From the NCBI GenBank assembly GCA_963763305.1, contig CAVXNP010000001.1:806001-870000 (forward strand): 64,000 bases of DNA, written 5' to 3'. Positions 35,091-43,990 of this stretch are shown here, piece after piece (position 1 is the first letter of the stretch; each line of letters begins with the position of its first letter). Under the pieces are notes generated by a model, which was not told the origin of the DNA, made no database searches, and saw nothing but the letters and a program-made list of their open reading frames with translations. Made by a program: the position numbers and the translations under genes. This DNA comes from CAVXNP01 sp963763305 (GTDB lineage: Bacteria > Pseudomonadota > Gammaproteobacteria > Xanthomonadales > Rhodanobacteraceae).

Positions 35091-37703
35091 TTAGTCGATC
35101 ACCACCTCGTCGGCCTCGCAGCGCAGGTTGTAACGCGAGGCCATCACCTTGCCGTAGGCGCCGGCCTGGGCCACCAGCATCACGTCGCCTTCCTGTGCCT
35201 CCGGCAGGCGCCGGTCGCTGCCCAGCACATCGCCGCTCTCGCAGATCGGACCGACCACCTGGTACAGCGCGGTGGCGGGCGCATCGAGCCGACTCAAATT
35301 GACGATGTCGTGCCAGGCGTCGTACAGCGCCGGCCGGATCAGGCTGTTCATCCCGGTGTCCAGACCCAGATAGCGCAGGGTGTCCTTGGCTTTTTCCTGG
35401 GTGACCCGCGCCAGCAGCACGCCGGCATCGGCAACCAGGTAGCGACCCGGCTCCATCCACAGCGCGTAATGGGGATACGCCGCCTTGACCTCGCGCAGCG
35501 CGCGGTCGAGTGCGCCCAGATCCAGCCGCGCCTCGCCCGGATGCGAGGGCACGCCCAGACCACCGCCGATGTCCAGGAATGCCACGCTGCCGACGCGTTC
35601 GGCCAGGCTGGCCAACTGCGCGTAGACCTCGCCCCAGTGACCGGCATCGAGCACGCCCGAACCCAGGTGCGCGTGCAGGCCGCGTACCACCACGCCATGG
35701 GCATCGGCCAGCTTCAGGAAGGCATCCATCTGCTCCAGAGGCAAGCCGAACTTGCTGCCGGTACCGCCGGTGCGGACCTTCTGGTGGTGCCCCAGCCCGC
35801 GCCCGAGGTCCAAGCGCAGTGCGATTTCGCGGCCACGGAACAACTCGCCCCAGTGCTGTAGCGGATACAGCGAATCCAGCGACAGCGTGGCGCGCGTGGC
35901 GAGCGCCCAGGCGTAGTCCTCGCGCGGCGCGAAATTGGGGGTGAACAACAGTGGCGCCGAAGCCGGCACCGCGCCGGTCACCGCCTCCAGCTCCCCGGGC
36001 GAGACGCACTCGAAACCGAAGCCCTCGTCCGCCAGCGCGCGCAGGATCGCCGGATGGGTGTTTGCCTTGACCGCGTAATGCCAGCGGTCGACCACGGCCA
36101 AGGCCTTGAGCTCGCGCGCCTGGGCCCGCACCGTCGGCAGATGGTAGACGTAGCGCGGGGTGGCCTCGGCGCCCAGCTGCAACAACCGCTCGCGCTGCTC
36201 GTGGCGCCACCAGGCCGCCGCCACCGACGGCGCCTCGCCGCTGCCATACAGGGTATTCCAGCTGGGACCGAACAGCTCGCAATCGTCGGTGCGCAGCGCG
36301 CCGGCTCCGATCAGCAGCTCGTGCAGATGCGGCAGCAGTGCATCGACCACGCTCTCGTCGACCACGAAAGTCAGGTTGAGGTTGTTGGAGGACTGCGAAA
36401 TCATGTGCACGCGCAACTGGCCGAACTCGGCCAGCACGCTGGACAGCGTATGCAGCATCGAGCGCATCCCGCGACCGACCAGGGTGATCGCGGCGCACGG
36501 CGCGATCACCTTGACCCGGCAGACCTTGGCCAGGTCGGCGGCCAGTGCGGCGATCGCGTCCGAGTCGAGCAGGTTTTCGGTCGGGTCCAGCGAGACGGTG
36601 ACGTTGGTTTCGGCCGAACCGATCAGGTCCACCGACAAGCCGTGCTGCTTGAACTGGGCGAACACGTCGGCCAGGAAGCCGACCTGCTGCCACATCCCGA
36701 CCGACTCCATCGAGACCAGCGTGATGCCCTTGCGCGCACTGATCGCCTTGACGCTGGGCGCGTGCTCGCGCACCTCCGGGCCGATCACCGTGCCATCGAG
36801 CTCGGGCCGGTTGGTGTCCTTGATCAGCAGCGGCACCCGCGGCTCGCGCAGCGGTGACAGGCAGCGCGGATGCAGCACCTTGGCGCCGGTGGTGGCGATC
36901 TCCTGCGCCTCTTCGTAATCGAGCCTCTGCAGCAGCCGCGCGCCAGGCACCTGGCGCGGGTTGGCGGTGAACATGCCGGCCACGTCGGTCCAGATCTCCA
37001 CCCGCTGCGCACGCAGCAGCGCGCCGAAGTAGGCCGCCGACGTGTCCGATCCGCCACGACCGAGCAATACGGTTTCGCCGTCGCCGTCACGGGCGATGAA
37101 ACCCTGGGTGATGAAGACTTCGCCCAGCGCGGCCAGCCGCGCGGACAGGGCCGGATCCGGATGCGCCTCCACCGTGGCCGAAAGGCGACGGGTCCGCTCG
37201 TTCTGGTTGGGCAACGCGACCGCCTGCAGACAGTCGCGGGCATCCAGCCAGTGGGTGGGCAGGCCTCTATCGGACAGGAAGGCGGCGCCCAGTGCGCTGG
37301 ACAACAGCTCGCCATGCGCCTGCACCAGCGCCTGCCACGCCCGTTCCCCGTCCGGATGCCCACCGGCGACGGCCAGCGCCGCCAGCTCGTCCAGCCGCGC
37401 GGCCACCGTCTCCGGCACCGGCAACCCCATCTGCGCCAGCAACGCGTGATGCCGCTCGACGATTGCCCGGGCCTCGCCCTGGCGCGCCTCGGCCTCATCG
37501 AGGCGGCACAGCCCCTTGAGCATATCGGTGACGCCGGTCAGCGCCGACACCACCACCAGCACGCGCGCACCCTCGGCGCGCCGGCTGGCGACCAGCGCCC
37601 GGATGTTCTGCCAACGCGGCAGCGTGGCGACGCTGGTGCCGCCGAACTTCATCACGATCCAGGGGGCGTCCGCAGGCAGCGGCGCAGGGGCTGTCGAGGT
37701 CAC
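35091..37703 (-). CDS. lysAC: Bifunctional aspartokinase / diaminopimelate decarboxylase
   Basis: About 870 residues. It joins the first and last enzymes of the lysine/meso-DAP route in one chain. N-terminal aspartokinase (about 1-460): MKFGGTSVATL, LLGRGGSDTSAAYFGALLRA, and two ACT domains (VSMESVGMWQQVGFLADVFA; MISQSSNNLNLTFVVDES). C-terminal fold-III PLP decarboxylase (about 490-870): HYAVKANTHPAILRAL (Schiff-base Lys), FLDIGGGLGVP, WMEPGRYLVADAG and VGPICESGDVLG. The fusion is typical of Xanthomonadaceae. The GTG at 37703 is chosen for its extent; the ATG at 37652 (MKFGG) is an alternative, and neither has a strong ribosome site. A met-box-like palindrome lies 90 bases upstream. Confidence 0.92.
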   Translation of the reverse strand: MTSTAPAPLPADAPWIVMKFGGTSVATLPRWQNIRALVASRRAEGARVLVVVSALTGVTDMLKGLCRLDEAEARQGEARAIVERHHALLAQMGLPVPETVAARLDELAALAVAGGHPDGERAWQALVQAHGELLSSALGAAFLSDRGLPTHWLDARDCLQAVALPNQNERTRRLSATVEAHPDPALSARLAALGEVFITQGFIARDGDGETVLLGRGGSDTSAAYFGALLRAQRVEIWTDVAGMFTANPRQVPGARLLQRLDYEEAQEIATTGAKVLHPRCLSPLREPRVPLLIKDTNRPELDGTVIGPEVREHAPSVKAISARKGITLVSMESVGMWQQVGFLADVFAQFKQHGLSVDLIGSAETNVTVSLDPTENLLDSDAIAALAADLAKVCRVKVIAPCAAITLVGRGMRSMLHTLSSVLAEFGQLRVHMISQSSNNLNLTFVVDESVVDALLPHLHELLIGAGALRTDDCELFGPSWNTLYGSGEAPSVAAAWWRHEQRERLLQLGAEATPRYVYHLPTVRAQARELKALAVVDRWHYAVKANTHPAILRALADEGFGFECVSPGELEAVTGAVPASAPLLFTPNFAPREDYAWALATRATLSLDSLYPLQHWGELFRGREIALRLDLGRGLGHHQKVRTGGTGSKFGLPLEQMDAFLKLADAHGVVVRGLHAHLGSGVLDAGHWGEVYAQLASLAERVGSVAFLDIGGGLGVPSHPGEARLDLGALDRALREVKAAYPHYALWMEPGRYLVADAGVLLARVTQEKAKDTLRYLGLDTGMNSLIRPALYDAWHDIVNLSRLDAPATALYQVVGPICESGDVLGSDRRLPEAQEGDVMLVAQAGAYGKVMASRYNLRCEADEVVID

Positions 37704-37792
37704 GGGCGATCGGGCCAGGTCAAGAAAAAAAGTCCCGCCAGTGTTGCGCTGCGACACGGGGAATGCAATGGTCCGGACTGCCGCCGATTTTT

Positions 37793-37808
37793 GGACGTCT
37801 AGACATCC
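37793..37808 (-). promoter_or_regulatory. Met-box-like palindrome upstream of lysAC
   Basis: GGATGTCTAGACGTCC (minus strand) can be read as two adjacent 8-mers close to the MetJ box AGACGTCT: AGACGTCC (7/8) and GGATGTCT (6/8). Its place, about 90 bases before an aspartokinase gene at the head of the lysine/methionine branch, suits end-product control. It may equally be the site of another dimeric repressor. The 401-base gap (37704-38104) otherwise holds the dispersed repeats listed below. Confidence 0.35.
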
Positions 37809-37831
37809 AGCCAGCATGCAGGGCGGCCTTT

Positions 37832-37864
37832 GTAGGGTGGGCGTAGGGTGGGCTTCAGCCCACC
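37832..37864. repeat. Dispersed palindromic repeat (partly duplicated arm)
   Basis: GTAGGGTGGGC is immediately repeated and continues into the palindrome GTGGGCTTCAGCCCACC. It belongs to the same family as the copies at 129 and 14190. It lies between fumA and lysAC, both on the minus strand. Confidence 0.7.
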
Positions 37865-37970
37865 AAGCCAACAAAGCGGAAAAGCGGAAAAGCTGGCGGG
37901 CCGCCGCACGGCTTGAACAGACGGCCAGTCTGCCCGGCGCCGCACGACACACCTGTCTTGCGGCGCCTGC

Positions 37971-37992
37971 GTAGGGTGGGCTTCAGCCCACC
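37971..37992. repeat. Dispersed palindromic repeat
   Basis: One copy of the GTGGGCTTCAGCCCACC palindrome with the GTAGG arm, 107 bases from the previous copy. The two copies bracket a unique segment and could pair with each other. Confidence 0.7.
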
Positions 37993-38104
37993 GAGGCCTG
38001 CCGGACCGAAGCCAACTCAGCCAGGCCTTGTCACGCCAGTGCGGACCCTCTCCTCAATCCTCTCCCGCAGGGAGAGGAAGCGAAGGTGTGCGCTTTGCGC
38101 ACCA

Positions 38105-39619
38105 TTATTCGATAACGACGGGGATCTTCCCGATCCGCCCCTGCCACTCCCGCGGCCCGGTCTTGTGCACCGAGGTGCCGGCCGAGTCGACCGCCACCGT
38201 CACCGGCATGTCCTGCACGGTGAACTCGTAGATCGCCTCCATGCCCAGGTCGGCGAAGCCGACCACGCGCGAGGCCTTGATCGCCTTGGACACCAGGTAG
38301 GCGGCGCCACCGACCGCCATCAGGTAGACCGATCGATGCTTCTTGATCGCATCGATCGCCGCCGGACCACGCTCGGCCTTGCCGACCATGCCGAGCAGAC
38401 CGGTCTGGGCCAGCACCTGTTCGGTGAACTTGTCCATGCGGGTGGCGGTGGTGGGACCGGCCGGACCCACCACTTCGTCGCGCACCGGGTCGACCGGACC
38501 GACGTAGTAGATGAAACGGCCGTTGAAATCCACCGGCAGCGGCTCGCCCTTGTCGAGCATCTCCACCATGCGCTTGTGCGCGGCATCGCGACCGGTCAGC
38601 AGCTTGCCCGAAAGCAGCAGCACCTCGCCCGGCTTCCAGCTGGCCACGTCCTCGCGGGTGACCGTGTCCAGATCGACCCGGCGCCCCTTGGAGGCGTCGT
38701 AGGTGAGCCGCGGCCAGTCCTCCAGCGAGGGCGGGTCGAGCATCACCGGGCCGGAACCGTCGAGGGTGAAGTGTGCATGGCGGGTGGCGGCGCAGTTGGG
38801 GATCAGCGCCACCGGCAGGTTGGCGGCGTGGGTCGGGTAGTCCTTGACCTTGACGTCCAGCACCGTGGTCAGACCGCCCAGCCCTTGCGCGCCGATACCC
38901 AGCGCATTGACCTTCTCGAACAGCTCCAGGCGCAGCTCCTCGGCGCGACTGGCCGGGCCGCGGGCGATCAGCTCCTGAATGTCGATCGGCTCCATCAGCG
39001 CTTCCTTGGCCAGCAGCATCGCCTTCTCGGCGGTGCCGCCGATGCCGATACCGAGCATGCCCGGCGGACACCAGCCGGCGCCCATGGTCGGCACCGTCCG
39101 GAGCACCCAGTCGACGATCGAGTCGGACGGATTGAGCATCACGAACTTGGACTTGGCCTCGGAGCCGCCGCCCTTGGCCGCGACGATCACGTCGACGGTG
39201 TCGCCCGGGACGATCGAGACGTTGATCACCGCCGGGGTGTTGTCGCGGGTGTTCTGCCGCCGGCCCGCCGGATCGGCCAGCACACTGGCGCGCAGCTTGT
39301 TGTCCGGGTGGTTGTAGGCGCGCCGCACGCCCTCGTTGACCATGTCCTCCAGGCTCATCGTGGCGTCCCAGCGCACGTTCATGCCCACCTTCAGGAACAC
39401 GGTGACGATGCCGGTGTCCTGACACAGGGGGCGGTGTCCCTCGGCGGCCATGCGCGAGTTGATCAGGATCTGCGCCATGGCGTCCCTGGCCGCCGCACTC
39501 TCTTCGCGCTCGTAGGCTGCCGCCAGGCTCTTGATGTAGTCGACCGGATGGTAGTAGCTGATGTACTGCAGCGCGTCGGCGACGGACTGGATCAGATCGT
39601 CTTGCTTGATGGTGGTCAT
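38105..39619 (-). CDS. fumA: Class I fumarate hydratase (4Fe-4S)
   Basis: 504 residues from the ATG at 39619 (MTTIKQDDLIQSVADALQYI). Converts fumarate and malate in the TCA cycle. Class I iron-sulfur fumarase is shown by RPLCQDTGIVTVFLKVG (cluster Cys), RQNTRDNTPAVINVSIVPGD, AGWCPPGMLGIGIGGTAEKA, IPNCAATRHAHF, and the C-terminal beta domain GRFIYYVGPVDPV with GPTTATRMDKF. Single chain with both domains, full length, intact frame. Oxygen-sensitive by family, of interest next to a RegBA-type redox system. Divergent from the S53 protease. Confidence 0.93.
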   Translation of the reverse strand: MTTIKQDDLIQSVADALQYISYYHPVDYIKSLAAAYEREESAAARDAMAQILINSRMAAEGHRPLCQDTGIVTVFLKVGMNVRWDATMSLEDMVNEGVRRAYNHPDNKLRASVLADPAGRRQNTRDNTPAVINVSIVPGDTVDVIVAAKGGGSEAKSKFVMLNPSDSIVDWVLRTVPTMGAGWCPPGMLGIGIGGTAEKAMLLAKEALMEPIDIQELIARGPASRAEELRLELFEKVNALGIGAQGLGGLTTVLDVKVKDYPTHAANLPVALIPNCAATRHAHFTLDGSGPVMLDPPSLEDWPRLTYDASKGRRVDLDTVTREDVASWKPGEVLLLSGKLLTGRDAAHKRMVEMLDKGEPLPVDFNGRFIYYVGPVDPVRDEVVGPAGPTTATRMDKFTEQVLAQTGLLGMVGKAERGPAAIDAIKKHRSVYLMAVGGAAYLVSKAIKASRVVGFADLGMEAIYEFTVQDMPVTVAVDSAGTSVHKTGPREWQGRIGKIPVVIE

Positions 39620-39888
39620 GGGTACGCTTTGTCGTAGGAATGCCATGGGCGAGGCCGACAAAGGCGTGCGCCCGGACGCGTATTGTCGCCGCAGCCTCGG
39701 CGAGCGGCAAACCGCACCATTCTACGCGCCGCCTCCCATCACGTGCTGAATGCAGTTCATCGCTTAAACCAGCCATGCCTTCCGATCACGGGGCCGGGCC
39801 GCCAGGACAAGCAAGGGCACTTGCATCATGGCCGACCCGCACCCATCGGAGGCCCGTTCGAGGGGGGCGGTGTTTTTTCGAGTAGTGG

Positions 39889-39906
39889 GGATGATGAGGA
39901 TCATCC
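39889..39906. other. Inverted repeat upstream of the S53 protease
   Basis: GGATGAT and ATCATCC are separated by four bases, about 100 bases before the S53 start, within the 385-base gap between the divergent fumA and S53 genes (39620-40004). It is a candidate operator or hairpin. I see no other definite element in this gap. Confidence 0.35.
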
Positions 39907-40004
39907 ATGGCCTTGCTGACGCGAGGCTGTCGACGACGTGCAGGCGCGCCGCCGGCGACCCGCTGCGCGTTGGTTGTCAGTCCGATCCTATGGAGATTTC
40001 GCTC

Positions 40005-41900
40005 ATGCAAGTCCATCGCAACACCCTCGCCGGCGCCTTGCTGGTGATGCTCACCGGATTCAGCAGCGCCACCCTGGCCGAACGCGCCCAGGTCGCGACG
40101 GATCTGGGCGCCGCCAATGCCGCGCAACAGATCAACGTGACACTCGTATTCAAGGCCCGCCACCAGCGTGAGCTGGAACAATTCGTGTATGCCACGGTGA
40201 CACCCGGCCATCCGGCCTATCACCGCTTCCTGAGCACCGCCCAGTTCGCCGAGCGCTATGGCGCCAGCGACACAGAGGTGGCGCGGGTGCGCGACTTCCT
40301 GCGGCGCCAGGGGATCAGCACCGGCAAGCTGCTGCCCAATCACCTGGCGCTGCGCGCCAGCGGCCCGGTGGGTCGCTTCAGTGCCATGCTGCAGGCGCCG
40401 GTACACGACTACGTCGGCCCCAACGGCCGCCGCTTCCGGCGGCCCGTCCGCAATCCCTCGATGCCCGCGGCCCTGGCCGGCACGGTGGTACTCACCAGCG
40501 GACTGAGCAACCAGGCGCACTACGTGCCGCATCACCTGCAACGCAAGGTTCCCCTGCGGATGGCCAACAACGCCGTGCGCGGCCTGAGCCTTGCCAGGAG
40601 CACCGCTTCGGGCGAGCCGGGGCTCTACACAGTCGGCGACGTGGCCAACTTCTACAACATCAATCCGCTGTACCGCGCGGGCGTGACCGGCAAGGGCTCG
40701 ACCGTCGGCATCATCACCCTGGCCGACTTCAAGGCCCAGGATGCCCGCGACTACTGGAAGCTCATCGGCCTGCACGTCAAGCCACACCGCATCACCAAGG
40801 TGCATGTGGATGGCGGCGCGGAGTACGGTGCCAACGCCGGCAGCGGGGAGACCGCGCTGGACGTCGAACAGGCCGGTGGCCTGGCGCCGCACGCGGACAT
40901 CCGTGTCTATGACGCCCCCAACAGCGATGCCGGCTTCATCGACGCGTTCTACACTGCCGTCTCGGAGAACGTGGCCGACAGCATTTCGGTCAGCTGGGGC
41001 CTGCCCGAGGTGTTCTATTTCGATTCGCCACTGACCGGGGGCGACTACACCGGCCAGCTTCAGGCGTTCCACCAGGTGTTCCTGGAGGCCGCGGCCCAGG
41101 GCATCTCCATGTTTGCCGCATCGGGCGACTCGGGCGCATATGACACCGCCAGCGCACTGGGCCATACCGATTTCAGCGCGCCGCTGGCGGTAGACGCGCC
41201 GGCGTCCGATCCATTCATCACCGCGGCCGGTGGCACCACCACCCCCTTCAGCTTCAGCTTCGCCGGCGGCCCCACGGTCTCCATCGAGAAGGAGCAGGTA
41301 TGGGGATGGGATTACCTGCAGGCGTACCTGGACGACGTCGCCCCGGGCGTCTACGACCTGTTCGCCAACGGCGGCGGTGGCGGGGTAAGCGTCTACTGGC
41401 GCACACCGCTGTACCAGCGCTTCACCCATGGCATCGAGCGGACCCGCCGACATCAGTCGCTGGTGATCCAGGACGCCACGTGGCTGGGGTATCCAAAGGG
41501 CGGGCCGATGACCCTGCTCAAGCTGCGCGGCCACTTCGCCGGTCGCAACGTGCCCGATATCTCCATGAATGCCGACCCTGAAAGCGGCTATCTGGTGGTC
41601 TCCTCCACTGACAGCCGGGACGGGATCTCCACCGGAATGGGCGGCACCAGCTTCGTGGCCCCCCAGCTCAGCGGGATCTCCGCCCTGCTTCGCCAGGACG
41701 GCGGCCACCGACTCGGCTTCTGGAACCCGCAGATGTATGCCCTGCAGAAGATCTTCGGCTACGGCTGCTGGGCGCCATTCCGCGATATCACCTCCGGCGA
41801 CAACTGGTTCTACAAGGGCAAGCCGGGCTACTCCCCCGGCGCGGGCATCGGCACCCTGGACGTGGGCAACCTGAGCCTGTTCCTGCACGCCGGGTTCTGA
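40005..41900 (+). CDS. S53-family serine-carboxyl protease (sedolisin/kumamolisin type)
   Basis: 631 residues. The ATG at 40005 has GGAG nine bases upstream and opens a signal peptide (LAGALLVMLTGFSSATLA); the ATG at 39990 lacks a ribosome site. A pro-kumamolisin prodomain (about 30-190; VTPGHPAYHRFLSTAQFAER) precedes the catalytic domain. The Ser-Glu-Asp triad is present: Glu282 and Asp286 in GSGETALDVEQAG, Ser549 in GMGGTSFVAPQLSG; SGDSGAYD supplies the oxyanion Asp. Secreted and autoactivated, usually most active in acid. A strong terminator follows. Intact frame. Confidence 0.9.
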   Translation: MQVHRNTLAGALLVMLTGFSSATLAERAQVATDLGAANAAQQINVTLVFKARHQRELEQFVYATVTPGHPAYHRFLSTAQFAERYGASDTEVARVRDFLRRQGISTGKLLPNHLALRASGPVGRFSAMLQAPVHDYVGPNGRRFRRPVRNPSMPAALAGTVVLTSGLSNQAHYVPHHLQRKVPLRMANNAVRGLSLARSTASGEPGLYTVGDVANFYNINPLYRAGVTGKGSTVGIITLADFKAQDARDYWKLIGLHVKPHRITKVHVDGGAEYGANAGSGETALDVEQAGGLAPHADIRVYDAPNSDAGFIDAFYTAVSENVADSISVSWGLPEVFYFDSPLTGGDYTGQLQAFHQVFLEAAAQGISMFAASGDSGAYDTASALGHTDFSAPLAVDAPASDPFITAAGGTTTPFSFSFAGGPTVSIEKEQVWGWDYLQAYLDDVAPGVYDLFANGGGGGVSVYWRTPLYQRFTHGIERTRRHQSLVIQDATWLGYPKGGPMTLLKLRGHFAGRNVPDISMNADPESGYLVVSSTDSRDGISTGMGGTSFVAPQLSGISALLRQDGGHRLGFWNPQMYALQKIFGYGCWAPFRDITSGDNWFYKGKPGYSPGAGIGTLDVGNLSLFLHAGF

Positions 41901-41906
41901 GCGCAT

Positions 41907-41938
41907 GGTCGTGCCGGCATGCCGGCGCGACCCTTTTT
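41907..41938 (+). terminator. Rho-independent terminator after the S53 protease
   Basis: A long stem (GGTCG-GCCGGC with GCCGGC-CGACC, one internal mismatch, AT loop) runs into CTTTTT. It is seven bases past the stop. Confidence 0.85.
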
Positions 41939-42065
41939 GGGGACTGTGATCGAACCGGCCCTCTCCACGCCAGCCGACAGCACGCATCGGTGAGCCCCGA
42001 CCGCACCGGGACTTGCCGCTGCGGTCGGCTGCCGCCATGCTCGCCCGCTGTTTCCCAGGCGACGC

Positions 42066-43400
42066 ATGGCGATGAGCTCACCCGATCCGGTACACGGTTA
42101 CCTGCGCAAGCTGCGCTTGTGGGATGCGGCGCTGGTCGTGGTCGGCGGCATCATTGGCGGCGGCATCTTCCTCAACCCCGGCATTGCCGCGCAGCGCACC
42201 GGGTCGGACGCGACGTTGTTGCTGATGTGGGTGGGCGCTGGTCTGCTGACCCTGGTCGGCGCGCTCTGCTATGCCGAACTGGGAGCGCGACGACCGCAGG
42301 CGGGCGGCAGTTACGTCTACCTGCGCGAAGCGTTCGGGCCACTGGCCGGTTTCCTGTTCGGCTGGACCATGCTGCTGGTGATCTACTCCGGCTCGACCGC
42401 CGCCGTGGCGACCATTTTCGCCAGCTACGCAGCCTCGGTGTTCGCGCTGCCGGCCTCCAGCGAGCTGCCGCTGGCGGTGGCTGCCCTGATCTTCGTCTGC
42501 GGCCTCAACCTGTTCGGCCTGAAACTTGGCGCGCAGGTGCAGAACATCTTCGCCCTGCTCAAGTTGCTGGCGGTGGCGGTCCTGGTCGGCTGCGGCCTGT
42601 TCCTGGCCGGTGCCGGCACCCCGCAGGCCGCTCCCCCGGCCGGCGCGGCACATGCTGGCGGTGGCTTCATGGCTGCCGCCCTGCCCGTGTTGTTCGCCTA
42701 CTCGGGCTTCACCTACCTCAACAACCTGGCCGGCGAGCTGCGCGACCCGCAGCGCAACCTCCCGCGTGCACTGCTGATCGGCATGCTGCTGGTGATCGGC
42801 GCCTATGTGCTGGTCAACCTGGCCTACCTGGCGGTACTCGGACACGACGGGCTGGCCGCCAGCCACGCCCCCGCGGCAGCGGTGATGGAACGCGTCTCCG
42901 GCCCCATCGGCGCCCGCCTGATCGCTCTGGGCATCGCCATATCCACGCTGGGCTTCTGCAACATCACCCTGGTCGCGGGAGCGCGGGTGCTGCAGGTGAT
43001 GGGACAGGACGGGTTGTTCTTCCGCAGCGTTGCGCGGTTGCACCCCCGCCATCGCACACCCAACGTGGCGTTGTTGCTGCTCGGCGGCTGGGCGCTGGTG
43101 CTGACCGTGTCCGGCAGCTACGGCCAGTTGCTCGACTACGCCACCTTCGGCGACTGGCTGGCCTGCGCGGTCACCGTGACCACGTTGTTCTGGTACCGCC
43201 GCCGCGACCCCCGGCCTCCCCGGTTCCGGGTGCCCGGCTATCCGCTGCTGCCGCTGCTGTTCGTGGGCGTGGTCGGCTGGGTGGTGTTCGAGACCATGCG
43301 CAACCAGCCCGCCAACGCCGGTATCGGCGTGCTGATCATGCTGGCCGGCGTGCCGGTCTACGTCGCGTGGCGCCGGCTGTTCAGCGCGCAAACGGAATGA
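42066..43400 (+). CDS. APC-family amino acid permease
   Basis: 444 residues, about twelve membrane segments. The APC signature is at the N-terminus: LWDAALVVVGGIIGGGIFLN (GxG(I/V)xxG region) and ELGARRPQAGGSYVYLREAF; later FAYSGFTYLNNLAGELRDPQ. It looks like the LAT/AdiC-type amino-acid exchangers, substrate unknown. Its stop overlaps the next start (ATGA), so it is translationally coupled to the molybdoenzyme-like pair, an uncommon partnership. The frame is intact. Confidence 0.85.
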   Translation: MAMSSPDPVHGYLRKLRLWDAALVVVGGIIGGGIFLNPGIAAQRTGSDATLLLMWVGAGLLTLVGALCYAELGARRPQAGGSYVYLREAFGPLAGFLFGWTMLLVIYSGSTAAVATIFASYAASVFALPASSELPLAVAALIFVCGLNLFGLKLGAQVQNIFALLKLLAVAVLVGCGLFLAGAGTPQAAPPAGAAHAGGGFMAAALPVLFAYSGFTYLNNLAGELRDPQRNLPRALLIGMLLVIGAYVLVNLAYLAVLGHDGLAASHAPAAAVMERVSGPIGARLIALGIAISTLGFCNITLVAGARVLQVMGQDGLFFRSVARLHPRHRTPNVALLLLGGWALVLTVSGSYGQLLDYATFGDWLACAVTVTTLFWYRRRDPRPPRFRVPGYPLLPLLFVGVVGWVVFETMRNQPANAGIGVLIMLAGVPVYVAWRRLFSAQTE

Positions 43401-43990
43401 ACGCATCCGCCGATGCCACAATGGTACGTATGGGTACGCAGATGACGGGGATCACGGGGATGACGCAAGCGCAGAGTCCGGCCCGGCGCACGGCCGGCAA
43501 CGCCCCGGCCGTCCCGGACGGCAACCGTGCCGGGGTCGAGCTGACCCTTAACGGCGAGCGGTTCCGCTACGATGGCGATCCGGCCATGCCGTTGATCTGG
43601 TACCTGCGCGACGTGCTGGAGCTGACCGGCACCAAGGTCGGCAGCGCGCACAGCGAGGACGGCTCCGGCATGGTGCTGCTCGATGGCAGGGCCACATCGG
43701 CGATGGAGCTGCCGATGGCGCAACTGAATGGCCGGCGGATCATCACCGTGGAAGGCCTCGCCGGTGCCGACGGCCGGCTGCATCCATTGCAGAAGGCGTT
43801 CATCGACGAGGATGCGATCGGTTGCGGCTACTGCACCAGCGGCTGGCTGATCACCGCGATGGACCTGCTCCTGCGCAAGCCGAACCCGGGCGACGACGAC
43901 ATCGACCGGCTGCCCAACCGCTGCCGCTGCGGCTGTCAGGGCCGGGTCCGCCGTGCGATCAAGCGCGCCGCCAGCGGAGCCGGGGCGTGA
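43397..43990 (+). CDS. IorA-like 2Fe-2S subunit lacking the ferredoxin-domain cysteines
   Basis: 197 residues (the first about 45 are a non-conserved leader; a later Met is possible). From residue 47 it aligns with the small subunit of isoquinoline 1-oxidoreductase/aldehyde oxidase: VELTLNGERFRYDGDPAMPL, IWYLRDVLELTGTK, ITVEGL. The plant-ferredoxin motif GTKxGCGxxxCGACTV is here GTKVGSAHSEDGSGMV, so the cysteines at positions 83, 88, 91 and 103 are Ser, Asp, Gly and Met. The second cluster motif is kept (GCGYCTSGW Cys143/146; RCRCGC Cys176/178). The frame is clean, so this is not an indel artefact. Its stop overlaps the GTG of the next gene by three bases. Confidence 0.82.
   Translation: MNASADATMVRMGTQMTGITGMTQAQSPARRTAGNAPAVPDGNRAGVELTLNGERFRYDGDPAMPLIWYLRDVLELTGTKVGSAHSEDGSGMVLLDGRATSAMELPMAQLNGRRIITVEGLAGADGRLHPLQKAFIDEDAIGCGYCTSGWLITAMDLLLRKPNPGDDDIDRLPNRCRCGCQGRVRRAIKRAASGAGA

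Noticed and set aside
37704..37740. Riboswitch leader for lysAC (lysine type)
   Set aside because: The leader is too short for a lysine riboswitch and I find no supporting helices; a DNA operator is the more economical reading.
39786..42038. 750-codon minus-strand open frame opposite the S53 protease
   Set aside because: Shadow frame; the plus strand has a complete protease with triad and signal peptide.
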